A stretch of DNA of 64,000 nucleotides from Streptomyces kaniharaensis (GCF_009569385.1 NZ_WBOF01000001.1:5651501-5715500); one strand, 5' to 3'; numbered from the stretch's first letter, positions 1-10,422 are shown. Numbers and translations are program-made. The notes: generated by a model not told the origin, from the sequence alone.

Positions 1-234
1 CGCTGTCGGCCCGCAGCCGCTCCGCGGCCAGCCGCTGCGGCCGGTCCTCGCCGCCGCCGATCAGGTAGATGTCCCCGCTGGTGGGGACCGCCTGGTCGGA
101 GCGGACGTCGATCCGGGTCACGTTGAGATGGCGCTGGCGGGCCCGGCGCTCCACGACCAGGGCGTTGCCGCGGTCGCCGTAGGTGCTGAGCAGGTCCGGG
201 TAGACCCAGACCACACGCAGGCTGCTCTCACTCA
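1..234 (-). CDS. gatD: GatD, lipid II isoglutaminyl synthase glutaminase subunit (N-terminal part)
   Basis: Only the first 78 codons are inside the window; the gene continues past the left edge. The start is an ATG at 234. The N-terminus carries the YPDLLSTYGDRGN stretch and a following GGGED turn, typical of the CobQ/GatD class I glutamine amidotransferases. In this family GatD releases ammonia from glutamine for MurT, which amidates the D-Glu of lipid II to D-isoglutamine at the cytoplasmic face of the membrane. It lies 47 bp downstream of murT on the same strand, the usual operon order. The catalytic Cys and His lie outside the window and cannot be checked. Confidence 0.88.
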
Positions 235-281
235 TCCTCGAAGGCCTTCCGTCACGTTCAGATGGGGCTGCAGGCACGGCA

Positions 282-1544
282 TCAGCCGGCCACGACCTTC
301 CGCAGCTGCTGGAAGGCGGTGTAGTTGGCGATGGCCTCGATCCGGCCGGGCGGGGCCATCCGGACGGCCTGCTCCAGCGTGTCCACCACGTGGAACTGCA
401 GCCCGGCGACCTCCAGGCGGACGGCCAGGTCCAGCTTGCGCTGGCCCATCACGAACACCGGGTGCCCGGCGAGCCGCTCGTAGTCGACGTCCCACAGCCA
501 GGAGGTGTCGGTGCCGTCGGCGTCGAGGGCGTTGACGGAGAGGATGACCGGGGCCGGCGGGCCGTCGATCAGCGAGAAGGTCTCCAGCCAGCCGGCCGGG
601 TTCTTCGCCAGCAGCAGCCTTATGTCGCGGCCCTGGTACTGGACGACGTCGTAGCGGCCGGCCACCGCGGTGACCGACTGCATCCGCTCCAGCGCGACCT
701 GCGGGGAGACGCCGAACACGGCGGCGACGGCGGCCGAGCTGGTGGCGTTGGCCAGGTTGGCGCGGCCGGGCAGCTGGAGCTGGATCGGCCAGGCGCCGCG
801 CTGCGGGTCGATGACGTGGGTGCCCTGGAGCGCCCAGTGCGGGTTGGGGCGCCGGAAGCCGCACTCCTGGCAGAACCAGTCGTCGCCGGGGCGCTGCATC
901 ACGCCGCCGCAGGCGGGGCAGGACCAGGCGTCCTCCTTCCAGGCCTGCCCGGCGGCCACCCAGACCACCTTCTTGCAGGACGAGGCGGCCCAGGTCACGA
1001 GCGGGTCGTCGGCGTTGGCGATGACGACGGCCTCGGTGTCCTGCAGGCCCTCGCGCCACTTCTCGGCCATCATGCGGGTCTCGGCGGCGCGGTCGAGCTG
1101 GTCGCGGGAGAGGTTGAGCAGGGCGATCGCCTTGGGACGGGTGTCGCGCGCGACGCCCGCCAGGTACTTCTCGTCGACCTCGATCACGCCGAAGCGGGCC
1201 TCCGAGCCGCCGGCGAGGGCGGAGGTGATGCCGGCCGGCATGTTGGCGCCCAGGGCGTTGGAGACCACCGGGCCGGCGGCGCGCAGCGCCTCGGCGATCA
1301 GGCGGGTGGTGGTGGTCTTGCCGTTGGTGGCGCTGACCAGCACCACGTCGAGGTGGTCGGCGAGGGTGGCGAGCAGATCGGGGTCGAGCCTGAGGGCGAC
1401 CTTGCCGCCGATCACCGAGCCGCTTCCGCGTCCGGCCTTGCGCGACACGGCGGCGGCGACCTTGCCGGCCGTGACCGCGATCTTGGCGCGGGCCGGCAGC
1501 GAGGCGTCGCGTGCGCCTGTGGGCTCCGATTCGGTGCCTGCCAT
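282..1544 (-). CDS. murT: MurT, lipid II isoglutaminyl synthase ligase subunit
   Basis: This 420-aa Mur-ligase-like protein activates the D-Glu carboxylate of lipid II with ATP and accepts ammonia from GatD. Visible features are the Mur-ligase P-loop SATNGKTTTT (residues about 71-80), the central ATPase domain, and an inserted four-cysteine zinc ribbon (Cys 209, 212, 225 and 228), which is a hallmark of MurT within the Mur ligase superfamily. The ATG at 1544 was chosen because GGAGGA lies 10 nt upstream; an open frame continues further upstream but lacks a ribosome site. Its neighbour gatD follows 47 bp downstream. The length is normal for actinobacterial MurT. Confidence 0.93.
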   Translation of the reverse strand: MAGTESEPTGARDASLPARAKIAVTAGKVAAAVSRKAGRGSGSVIGGKVALRLDPDLLATLADHLDVVLVSATNGKTTTTRLIAEALRAAGPVVSNALGANMPAGITSALAGGSEARFGVIEVDEKYLAGVARDTRPKAIALLNLSRDQLDRAAETRMMAEKWREGLQDTEAVVIANADDPLVTWAASSCKKVVWVAAGQAWKEDAWSCPACGGVMQRPGDDWFCQECGFRRPNPHWALQGTHVIDPQRGAWPIQLQLPGRANLANATSSAAVAAVFGVSPQVALERMQSVTAVAGRYDVVQYQGRDIRLLLAKNPAGWLETFSLIDGPPAPVILSVNALDADGTDTSWLWDVDYERLAGHPVFVMGQRKLDLAVRLEVAGLQFHVVDTLEQAVRMAPPGRIEAIANYTAFQQLRKVVAG

Positions 1545-1805
1545 GCTCAGTGGTTCCTCCTTGCTGCGGCACCGCCCGGGGCCGGATAACGGGCCGTCGG
1601 GCGGCGGGGACGGGGCCAGCCTACCGACTCCGCCGGCCGGCTCCACGATCCGGACCCCGCACCGCCTGCTGCGACGCGCCCGGAGAGCCTGCCGCGGGCA
1701 CCCTGACGACTCGTCATGGAAGGCGGTGTACGGACGGGCCATGCGTCGCCGGGGACGCCGTCCGGGGGCCGGAGGGTTCCCGGTGAGAATGTCGTGAAGA
1801 AATGA

Positions 1806-2516
1806 TCAGCGGCCCGGTTGGGGCGCGGCGGGAACCGCGGTCGCCAGGACGGCGGTGATCACCAGCGTGCCGTCCTCGGCGTGGAACTCCAGCGGTGCCG
1901 ACAGCCGGCGCATGGTGGTGATCAGGCCCGTGTTGGAGGCGTGCGTCACCGCGTAGACCGTCCCGATCCCGGCCTCCCGGGCCATCGCCGACAGCCGCCG
2001 CAACAGCATCAGCCCGAGCCCGCGCCGCTGCCAGGCGTCCTCGACCAGGACCGCCAGCTCGGCCTTCCCGTCGTCCCACATCAGGTGCCCCAGGGCGACG
2101 ATCCGTCCGTCGGCGGCCGTCACGGCGAGGCTGCGGCCGTGCCGGCCGTTCAGCAGGTGGTCCAGGTAGCGGTCGGCGTCGCGGACCGGCCCGTGGTAGC
2201 GCGACCGCAGCGAGGCGGGGGAGCAGCGCTGGTGCATGGCCCGCGCCTCGGCCTTGTCGCCCGGCCCCGTGGGGCGCACGGTCAGCGCCGTCCCGTCCGG
2301 CAGGGACATCCGGACCGCGACGTCCGGGAGCGGCTCCCTCGGCTCCGGCGGCGCCTGCGGGCGGAGCGGCGCCGGGTGCGCCCGGCCGACCCGGAACGGG
2401 CCGCCAGTGAGCGCCGGCTGCCGTGCGGCCTGCCCGTCGGGCACCGCGCACCTGCGGTCCGACCTGCGGAAGGAGGGGTTCCAGAGCCGCCGCGGGTGCG
2501 TGTGGGATGCCGTCAT
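1806..2516 (-). CDS. GNAT-family N-acetyltransferase
   Basis: The C-terminal 165 residues form a GNAT acetyltransferase domain: an N-terminal beta strand with the TVRPTGPGD pattern, a middle block DGKAELAVLVEDAWQRRGLG that includes the acetyl-CoA pyrophosphate loop (Q/RxxGxG/A), and a final strand. Substrate cannot be inferred. The start is uncertain: ATG 2516 (236 aa) adds a Pro/Arg-rich, probably disordered N-terminus, while ATG 2309 (168 aa) would begin at the domain itself; neither has a strong ribosome site. It is co-directional with the ACT-domain membrane protein upstream. Such GNAT proteins with an ACT neighbour may sense amino acids, but this is inference. Confidence 0.8.
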   Translation of the reverse strand: MTASHTHPRRLWNPSFRRSDRRCAVPDGQAARQPALTGGPFRVGRAHPAPLRPQAPPEPREPLPDVAVRMSLPDGTALTVRPTGPGDKAEARAMHQRCSPASLRSRYHGPVRDADRYLDHLLNGRHGRSLAVTAADGRIVALGHLMWDDGKAELAVLVEDAWQRRGLGLMLLRRLSAMAREAGIGTVYAVTHASNTGLITTMRRLSAPLEFHAEDGTLVITAVLATAVPAAPQPGR

Positions 2517-2551
2517 GGAGGCGACGCTACCGACACCGCGCTTCGGCGCGG

Positions 2552-2617
2552 TTACGCGATCGTGAACGCACGAATGCCCTGGACCGGGTGGCCCGCAACG
2601 GTGATCTTGCTGTACAC
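2552..2617 (-). pseudogene. 21-codon ORF, probable truncated DUF2231-type N-terminus
   Basis: A GTG at 2617 sits six nucleotides after a near-perfect Shine-Dalgarno (AAGGAGG, 2623-2629 read on the minus strand) and opens only 21 codons before TAA. The peptide reads VYSKITVAGHPVQ..., resembling the AGHPVHPM opening of DUF2231 membrane proteins, but no continuation of that family was found in the following bases in any frame. Either this is the stump of a deleted DUF2231 gene or a leader-type small peptide in front of the GNAT gene, which starts 35 bp downstream. The similarity is short and judged from memory. Confidence 0.35.
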
Positions 2618-2682
2618 GACGCCCTCCTTGTCGGACGGTCCCCTCCTCCCAGCGTCTGCCCGACACCGCGCCTCGCGAAGGT

Positions 2683-3237
2683 TCAGGCGACGCGGACCGG
2701 GGTGTCGAGGAGGTCGTGTCCGCCGGTGGTGACGAGGGTGGCGAGGTCGGTGGGGGTGAGCGAGTGCGGGGCACGGAGGAAGAACTCGTCGACGGAGCCG
2801 TCCGGGAGGGGGTGGGACTGCATGGAGACGATGGCGACGCGCTGCTCGGCGAAGGCGGCGCACACGCGGGCCAGCCCGGCGGGGGAGTCCTGGACGGTGG
2901 CGCGCACGCGCCACAGCGCGGTCGGGCCGGCGCCGACATTCGGGACGGGCGCCGGGGCAGGCGGGCCGTGCAGGTGGTGGCGGTGCGACCACCAGGTGTG
3001 GAACAGGGCGGTGGCCAGCAGCGCGACGGCGGACGCGGCGAGGACCACCGGCCCGTCCGGGCCGTGCAGGACGATCTTGGCGACCAGGTCGGCCGCGGTG
3101 ACCGAGAGGAAGACGGCGGCGAGTTCGACGGTGTCGCGGCGCCAGCGATGGGTCCTGGCGCCGCGCCGCTGGGCACGGGAGGGGGCGGGCGTTCCGGAGG
3201 TGCTTACGGCGGTCGTCTGGTGCTCCGTGTGCTCCAT
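2683..3237 (-). CDS. ACT-domain-containing membrane protein
   Basis: The protein has 184 aa. Residues about 1-30 are basic and soluble, about 37-58 and 63-85 form two hydrophobic segments, a His-rich linker (HTWWSHRHHLHG) follows, and about 105-184 fold as an ACT domain with the DSPAGLARVCAAF motif that usually begins such domains. ACT domains bind small ligands, commonly amino acids, so a membrane-linked ligand sensor is likely. The arrangement of two helices followed by a single cytoplasmic ACT domain is unusual; ACT domains normally regulate soluble biosynthetic enzymes. The ATG at 3237 is the only start that keeps both helices. The GNAT gene follows on the same strand. Confidence 0.78.
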   Translation of the reverse strand: MEHTEHQTTAVSTSGTPAPSRAQRRGARTHRWRRDTVELAAVFLSVTAADLVAKIVLHGPDGPVVLAASAVALLATALFHTWWSHRHHLHGPPAPAPVPNVGAGPTALWRVRATVQDSPAGLARVCAAFAEQRVAIVSMQSHPLPDGSVDEFFLRAPHSLTPTDLATLVTTGGHDLLDTPVRVA

Positions 3238-3313
3238 GCCACCACTGTCCCCAGCAGGTGTTTCCCGACCACGAACCTCCCGTGACCTGCCGGTTAATGT
3301 CTTGGGGGCCGCG

Positions 3314-4768
3314 TTACGGTCGCAAGGCGTGAGCGGCCGCCCCGACTTCGGTGAGCAGGAGTTCCAGGTCGGCCTCGGTGGTGGCGGCGTTCAGGAGGCA
3401 GGCGCGCAGCATCTCCGTGCCGTCCAGCCGGGCGCCGGTGACGAAGACCCTGCCGCGCCGCTGCACCGCGACGGGAAGCTCCCGGTTGAGCGCGTCGAGG
3501 GCGGTCTCGTCCAGCCCGGCAGGCCGGAACCGGAAGGCGACGATCGAGGTCTGCACCTCGGCCAGCAGCTCCAGCTCCGGGTCGGCCTCGACCAGTTCGC
3601 CGAGTCGGCGGGCCAGGGCCGTGCAGCGGGCGATGTCGCGGGCGATGCCGGCGCGGCCCCTGTGGGCGATGGTGGCCCACACCTTGAGGGCGCGGAACGG
3701 GCGGGTCTGCTCGGTGCCGTACTCGGAGAACCAGCCGAGCGCGCCCGCCGCCTCGTCGCGCAGGTAGGACGGGACGAGGCTGAAGGTGCCGCGCAGCTCC
3801 TCGGTGTCGCGGACCAGTGCGCAGCCGCAGTCGACCGGCACGCCGAGCCACTTGTGCGGGTCGAGGGCGAGCGAGTCGGCGCGCTCCAGGCCGGCGTAGC
3901 GGTGGGCGATGGCGGGGTCGAGGACGCCGAAGGCGCCGTACGCGCCGTCGACGTGCAGCCACAGGCGCTGTTCGGCGCACAGGTCGGCGATCGGGCCGAA
4001 GGCGTCGACGGCGCCGGTGCCGACGGTGCCGGCCGAGGCGACGACGAGGAACGGCAGCAGCCCGGCGGCCCGGTCCCGTTCGACGGCGGCGCGCAGGTCG
4101 GCGGTGTCGAGGCGGCCGTCCGGGCCGGTGGCGACGGTGCGCAGGTGTCTGCTGCCGAGGCCGAGCAGTTCGGCGGCCTTGCGGACGCAGGAGTGGGTCT
4201 CGCCGGTGACGTAGCCGACCAGCGGCGGCAGGCCCGCCAGGCCGTCCTCGCGGACGTCCCACCCGGCACGGCGGGCGGCGCGGTTCCGGGCGGCGGCCAG
4301 GCAGACGATGGTGGCCATGGAGGTGCCGGAGGTGAGCAGCCCGCCGCCGGCCGGGTGCGGGAAGCCGACGAGCTCGGCGATCCAGCGGACGACGGCGCGC
4401 TCCAGGTGGACGTCGGCGTGGTCGCCGCCGGCGGAGCTGGGGTTCATCGCGGAGGCGGCGAGGGTGGCGAGCACACCGGCCGGGGCGGGGGCGGAGTTGA
4501 CCCAGCCGAAGAAGCGCGGGTTGCCGTTGCCCATCGGGTGGGGCAGGACGTCCCGGCCGATGGTGTCGACGAGTTCGGCGAGCGGGCGGCCGTCGGCGGG
4601 CAGCGGGGCGTCGAGGAGGGCCCTGCGGGCGGTGTCGTCCATCGGCTGCCAGACGGGCCGGGCGGGCAGCTCGGCGAGGTAGTCGGAGACGAGGTCGGCG
4701 GTGGCGTGGGCCGCGGCGCGGAAGTCCTCCGTGCGGAGGTCCTCGGCGGGGAAGTCCTCGGTGCTCAT
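3314..4768 (-). CDS. PLP-dependent group II decarboxylase (aromatic L-amino-acid decarboxylase-like)
   Basis: This 484-aa cytoplasmic enzyme of the pyridoxal-5'-phosphate group II decarboxylase family (DDC/GAD/HDC fold) removes CO2 from an amino acid, probably aromatic. Visible landmarks are NPRFFGWVNS near residue 85 (substrate-site loop), LLTSGTSMA near 145 (phosphate-binding turn), HVDGAYG with the pyridine-binding Asp at 274, and DPHKWL with the Schiff-base Lys at 306. The start ATG 4768 has GGAG nine bases upstream; a longer open frame upstream has no ribosome site. It is monocistronic by spacing. Substrate specificity (Trp, Tyr, DOPA or other) cannot be read by eye. Confidence 0.88.
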   Translation of the reverse strand: MSTEDFPAEDLRTEDFRAAAHATADLVSDYLAELPARPVWQPMDDTARRALLDAPLPADGRPLAELVDTIGRDVLPHPMGNGNPRFFGWVNSAPAPAGVLATLAASAMNPSSAGGDHADVHLERAVVRWIAELVGFPHPAGGGLLTSGTSMATIVCLAAARNRAARRAGWDVREDGLAGLPPLVGYVTGETHSCVRKAAELLGLGSRHLRTVATGPDGRLDTADLRAAVERDRAAGLLPFLVVASAGTVGTGAVDAFGPIADLCAEQRLWLHVDGAYGAFGVLDPAIAHRYAGLERADSLALDPHKWLGVPVDCGCALVRDTEELRGTFSLVPSYLRDEAAGALGWFSEYGTEQTRPFRALKVWATIAHRGRAGIARDIARCTALARRLGELVEADPELELLAEVQTSIVAFRFRPAGLDETALDALNRELPVAVQRRGRVFVTGARLDGTEMLRACLLNAATTEADLELLLTEVGAAAHALRP

Positions 4769-4839
4769 CAGGCGTGCTCCGGAGTCGCGGGGGAGGCGCG
4801 GCGTCCTCGGCGCACCCTGATCGGGCGATCCTACGGAAA

Positions 4840-4865
4840 GGGCCCGCACCGTGCGGCGCGGGCCC
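4840..4865 (-). terminator. Hairpin terminator after the Cys-rich secreted protein gene
   Basis: An 8-bp perfect GC stem (4840-4847 with 4858-4865, arms GGGCCCGC and GCGGGCCC) with a 10-nt loop lies 20 bp past the stop codon at 4886. There is no U-tract, as is common for actinomycete terminators. Confidence 0.6.
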
Positions 4866-4885
4866 TGCAGGACGGGACGAGGGGG

Positions 4886-6007
4886 TCAGTCGAGCGAGCC
4901 GGAGAGCCCGGCCGAGGACCGGCAGTAGCCCTGCATCTCCTTGTTGGTGATCTTGGCGCAGAGCCGCCCGGCCGCGCCGCCGTCCGTGTAGTTGACCGTG
5001 TAGTAGCTGACCAGGCCCTCCGTGCAGGCCTTGCGCTGCCAGCCGTCGGCGGCGGTGGCGCACTGCTGGGCGGCCCAGTCCTCGCGGTCCAGGTTGTACT
5101 TCATCGTCCGCGAGCCGACGCCCCGGCTGCAGTCCACGGCCCCGCCGCTGGCCTTGCCGTTGAGGCACCACTTGAGTGCGTCGGCGTACACCTCGGGGTG
5201 GTTCGCGTAGTCGTGCGAGGAGAGGTAGAACGTCGGCGCGTAGAAGAAGCACGCGGACTGGAACAGGGCCGGCTGGTCCTTGCACGGGTAGAGCGGGTCC
5301 TGGGCGAGCTTGTCGGCGGGCAGGTTCGCCTTCGCCTGCTCGTCCTCCTCGTCCGGCCCGAAGAGCTGCATGAACAGGCCCTCGGAGCAGCGGATCCGGT
5401 TCTGGTCGGTGGTGAACTTGTTGCACAGGTCGCGCGCCTTGGCCACGTCCTGCTTGGCGACGAACATGGTGCCGTGGCCGACGCCGTGGATGCACGGGCC
5501 GGTGTTCTTGGGCGCGCAGAGCTTGAGCAGGTCCACCTCGGGCTGGGTGGAGGCGTTCAGCATCTCCTCGACGGCGCCGTGAAGGTAGCCGGCCGCGCAG
5601 GTCTCGTGCGGGAAGGAGATGACCTTCTGGAAGTCCGCGTTGAACCGCTTGACGGCGGCGTGGCCGAGCTCGTGCGCGATCGGGTGGCAGAAGCGCACGG
5701 TGTACGGCTTCTCCTTGGTGATCTTGTCCAGGTCCGCCAGGGCGACGCCGGGGTCGGTGGCGTCCATCTCGGCCATCAGCTTGTTGCGCAGCGTCGAGCG
5801 CGTCCACACCGCCGGGTCGCCGGTCGCGGTGGCGCTCGCACCGGCCGGCGTCCCGCTCGGCGAGGCGCCGCCGGGGTCGGCACTGCTGACGGCGGCCGGG
5901 GCCGTCGCCGCGGTGGCCGCGGGCGACCAGTCGGTGACGGCCACCGACCCGAGGCCCAGGACGCCCAGCAGCAGGGCGGTGAGAATCGCGAATACTCGCG
6001 GTTGCAT
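4886..6007 (-). CDS. Secreted Cys/His-rich protein of unknown function with HELGH motif
   Basis: The protein has 373 aa. A Sec signal peptide (residues 1 to about 33) and an Ala/Ser/Pro linker precede a mature domain of about 300 residues with at least fourteen cysteines. The domain contains repeated Cys-His-Gly modules: CHPIAHELGHAA (107-118), C137 followed by GYLHG (140-144), CIHGVGHG (172-179) and C207SEG. HELGH (112-116) fits the HExxH zinc-peptidase pattern, but the repeated HG/GHG modules look more like a metal- or heme-related scaffold than a known protease family. I do not recognise a characterised homologue. A good G-rich ribosome site precedes ATG 6007, and a terminator follows. It appears monocistronic. 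Family-level function is unknown. Confidence 0.82.
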   Translation of the reverse strand: MQPRVFAILTALLLGVLGLGSVAVTDWSPAATAATAPAAVSSADPGGASPSGTPAGASATATGDPAVWTRSTLRNKLMAEMDATDPGVALADLDKITKEKPYTVRFCHPIAHELGHAAVKRFNADFQKVISFPHETCAAGYLHGAVEEMLNASTQPEVDLLKLCAPKNTGPCIHGVGHGTMFVAKQDVAKARDLCNKFTTDQNRIRCSEGLFMQLFGPDEEDEQAKANLPADKLAQDPLYPCKDQPALFQSACFFYAPTFYLSSHDYANHPEVYADALKWCLNGKASGGAVDCSRGVGSRTMKYNLDREDWAAQQCATAADGWQRKACTEGLVSYYTVNYTDGGAAGRLCAKITNKEMQGYCRSSAGLSGSLD

Positions 6008-6220
6008 GACAGGATCCCCCGGCGGATCGAGTGCGGACGGTTCGCTCCCATCCTGGCGGGGGCGGTCGCGGAAGTCCGCGTTTTGGCCCGCCGTTCGGGA
6101 GGTGTCGGCGACGCTACCGCACGGTTCGACGCCCGGGCGCGGCGGGTTGGTTCCCGATGATCACCCGCACGGCGCAGCGGGTCGTCGCCGCTGCCGCTGC
6201 GCCGTCAGGGGTGGCAACGG

Positions 6221-8080
6221 TCAGAGCTCCAGGGTCACCTGGTAGTCCGTCAGCCAGGCGTTCAGGTCCAGCGCGAGGTCGACGCCGAGCCGGACGGACT
6301 GCGGGTCGGTGTCCGGGGCGAGCGCGTCGGCCAGGCGCCGCCGGTCGAGCAGGCCGAGCACCGGGGACTTGCCCTCGGCGGCGAGCTCGGCCAGCTCGGC
6401 GCGCAGCAGCACCGGGTAGTGCGGGTCGGCGGTGGTGGGGTACGGGCTCTTCACCCGGTCGGCGATCTCGGCGGGCAGCACGTCCCGGACGGCGGCGCGC
6501 AGCAGGCTCTTCTCCCGGCCGTCGAAGCTCTTCATCGACCACGGCGTGTTGAAGACGTACTGGACCAGCCGGTGGTCGCAGAACGGCACCCGCACCTCCA
6601 GCCCGTTCGCCATGCTCATCCGGTCCTTGCGGTCCAGGAGGAGGCAGACGAAGCGGGTCAGGTTGAGGTACGAGATCTCGCGCATCCGCCGCTCGACCGG
6701 GTCGGCGTCCGGCAGGTGCGGGACCTCGGCGAGCGCCTCGCGGTAGCGGGCCCGGCGGTAGCCGCCGAGGTCGAGCTTGCGGAGCAGGTCGGCGTCGAGC
6801 AGCTGCTCGCGCGGGCCGGTGCCCTGGCCGCCGAGGCCGCTCAGTGCGACCGCCCAGGGGAAGTCGTCGGCGGCGATCGCCGCGGGGTCGTGGAACCAGC
6901 GGTAGCCGCCGAACAGCTCGTCCGCGGACTCGCCGGACAGTGCGACGGTGGACGTGCGGCGCACGCCGCGGAAGAGCAGCAGCAGCGAGACGTCCATGTC
7001 GCCGAAGCCGCCGGGCAGGTCCCGGGCGCGCAGGACGGCGGAACGATGGGCGAGGTCGGTGAGATCGGCGGCGTCCAGTTCGATGACGTCGTGGTCGGCC
7101 CCGACGTGCTGCGCGAGCAGGCGTGCGTACGGGCCGTCGGGCGTCGACCGGGTCTCGTCGGCGTGGAAGTTCTCGCCCTGGCCGGTGAAGTCGACGGCGA
7201 AGGAGCGCACCGGGCCGGCGCCGGCCTGGCCCAGCGACCGGGCGGCGAGGGCGGTGACGGCGCTGGAGTCCAGGCCGCCGGAGAGCAGGGTGCACAGCGG
7301 CACGTCGGCCTCGAGCTGGCGGTGCACGATGTCGTCCAGCAGCGCCCGGACGGTGGCGACCGTGGTCTCCAGGTTGTGGGTGTGCTCGCGCGCCTCCAGC
7401 GACCAGTAGCGGCGGACCGAGATGCCCTCGCGGCGGACGCGCACGACGTGGCCGGGACGCACCTCGGAGATGCCCTGGTAGGGGGTCAGCCCCGGGGTGC
7501 GGGTGAAGGCGAGCAGTTCGCGCAGCCCGTCCAGGTTCACCACGGGCCGGACGGAGGGGTGGGCGAGAACGGCCTTCGGCTCGGAGCCGAAGATCACGCC
7601 GTCGGCGGTGGGGTGGTAGTGCAGGGGCTTGACGCCCATCCGGTCGCGGACCAGCAGCAGCTCCTCTCGCCGGGCGTCCCAGACGGCGAAGGCGAACATG
7701 CCGTTCAGCCGTTCGGCCAGGCCCTCGCCCCACTCCAGGTAGCCGCGCAGCACGACCTCGGTGTCGCTGCGGGTACGGAAGCGGTGGCCGGCCGCCTCCA
7801 GCTCCGCGCGCAGCTCGCGGTGGTTGTAGACCTCGCCGCTGTAGGTGAGGGCGGCCAGCAGCCGGCCGTCGTGCTCGGCCGTCATCGGCTGGACGCCGCC
7901 CTCGATGTCGATCACGGCGAGGCGGCGGTGGCCGATGGCGGCGTGCCGCTCCAGGTGAATCCCACCGGCGTCGGGGCCGCGGCACACATGGGTGGCCGTC
8001 ATGGCGTCGAGGACGTCCCGGGCGATCCGGTCGGCGGTGAGGTCGCGTTCGAAGGCGACCCATCCGGTGATCCCGCACAT
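6221..8080 (-). CDS. asnB: Glutamine-hydrolysing asparagine synthase (AsnB family)
   Basis: The 619-aa protein combines an N-terminal class II glutaminase domain, whose nucleophile is Cys2 of MCGITGW, with a C-terminal ATP-pyrophosphatase domain carrying the PP-loop LSGGLDSS (266-273). It transfers ammonia from glutamine to an adenylated carboxylate, classically aspartate. The ATG at 8080 is required because cleavage of Met1 must expose the Cys; GGAGG lies 7 nt upstream. In some actinobacteria AsnB/LtsA homologues instead amidate the diaminopimelate of peptidoglycan, and the nearby murT-gatD and glmS genes make that an alternative. It is transcribed divergently from the glmS operon across 193 bp. 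Confidence 0.92.
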   Translation of the reverse strand: MCGITGWVAFERDLTADRIARDVLDAMTATHVCRGPDAGGIHLERHAAIGHRRLAVIDIEGGVQPMTAEHDGRLLAALTYSGEVYNHRELRAELEAAGHRFRTRSDTEVVLRGYLEWGEGLAERLNGMFAFAVWDARREELLLVRDRMGVKPLHYHPTADGVIFGSEPKAVLAHPSVRPVVNLDGLRELLAFTRTPGLTPYQGISEVRPGHVVRVRREGISVRRYWSLEAREHTHNLETTVATVRALLDDIVHRQLEADVPLCTLLSGGLDSSAVTALAARSLGQAGAGPVRSFAVDFTGQGENFHADETRSTPDGPYARLLAQHVGADHDVIELDAADLTDLAHRSAVLRARDLPGGFGDMDVSLLLLFRGVRRTSTVALSGESADELFGGYRWFHDPAAIAADDFPWAVALSGLGGQGTGPREQLLDADLLRKLDLGGYRRARYREALAEVPHLPDADPVERRMREISYLNLTRFVCLLLDRKDRMSMANGLEVRVPFCDHRLVQYVFNTPWSMKSFDGREKSLLRAAVRDVLPAEIADRVKSPYPTTADPHYPVLLRAELAELAAEGKSPVLGLLDRRRLADALAPDTDPQSVRLGVDLALDLNAWLTDYQVTLEL

Positions 8081-8235
8081 CTGCAAGCCTCCGGTCTTCC
8101 GCTACGTATGGAGAGAGTCACGCTACGTGTCGAACGGGTGCGGCTACAAGGGTGTGTCGGAAAGGTGACGGGCAGTGTTCCGCCTGGTTGCTTCCGCCGA
8201 AAGCCTTGAAGTCTGCCCGATTTCGGGCAAGATCT

Positions 8236-8265
8236 TTGGCTTCTCCGTCGACTGCGGCCTAGGCT
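8236..8265 (+). promoter_or_regulatory. Candidate housekeeping promoter for the 91-aa gene-glmS operon
   Basis: TTGGCT (8236-8241) and TAGGCT (8260-8265) are separated by 18 bp, fitting the actinomycete vegetative -35/-10 pattern. The predicted transcript would start around 8271-8274, exactly at the GTG codon at 8274, implying a leaderless mRNA. Confidence 0.5.
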
Positions 8266-8273
8266 CTTCAGCC

Positions 8274-8549
8274 GTGCCGAGTTCACCCCACCCTCACGAA
8301 GACCTCCTCGCCCACCTCACCCGGACCAGCCCGCTCGGGCCCCGGGAGGCGGCGCGAGTCGTGGCGGAGGTCCTCGCGTACTTCTCGGAGAGCACCGAGG
8401 AGTACGTCCGCCGCCGCCACGGTGAGCTCCAGGCACGCGGTCTGACCAACGAGCGGATCTTCGCCCGGCTCGCCGAGGAACTGCCCGCCCGCCGCGTCGC
8501 GGCGCCGGAGCTCTCGGCCCGACAGCTGCGCCGGATCGTCTACGGCTGA
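8274..8549 (+). CDS. Small unknown protein upstream of glmS
   Basis: This is a 91-aa soluble, helix-rich, charged protein with no signal peptide and no motif I recognise. Start GTG 8274 was chosen over in-frame upstream codons because a -10 box ends 8 bp before it, suggesting leaderless translation, and because the residues upstream look non-coding. The stop is 29 bp from glmS on the same strand, so the two are probably co-transcribed. A role linked to amino-sugar synthesis or to regulation of GlmS is only inferred from position. Confidence 0.7.
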   Translation: MPSSPHPHEDLLAHLTRTSPLGPREAARVVAEVLAYFSESTEEYVRRRHGELQARGLTNERIFARLAEELPARRVAAPELSARQLRRIVYG

Positions 8550-8578
8550 GCCGTTCCCATCTCTCAGAGGAGCCCACC

Positions 8579-10405
<1,827 letters not shown>

Positions 10406-10422
10406 CCCGCTCTGCGCCAGCG

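Noticed and set aside
390-1589. Long open frames antisense to murT and to most large genes
   Set aside because: High GC content opens long frames on the opposite strand and in other frames. They lack ribosome sites, have Arg/Ala/Gly-rich translations and no recognisable motifs, so they were not called.
4886-6007. Annotating the Cys-rich secreted protein as a zinc metallopeptidase from HELGH
   Set aside because: HExxH occurs once, within a repeated Cys-His-Gly pattern that suggests another role; no third ligand or protease domain was recognised.
8550-8578. glmS ribozyme
   Set aside because: The gap upstream of glmS is only 29 bp and the ribozyme is typical of Firmicutes; no room or sequence for it.
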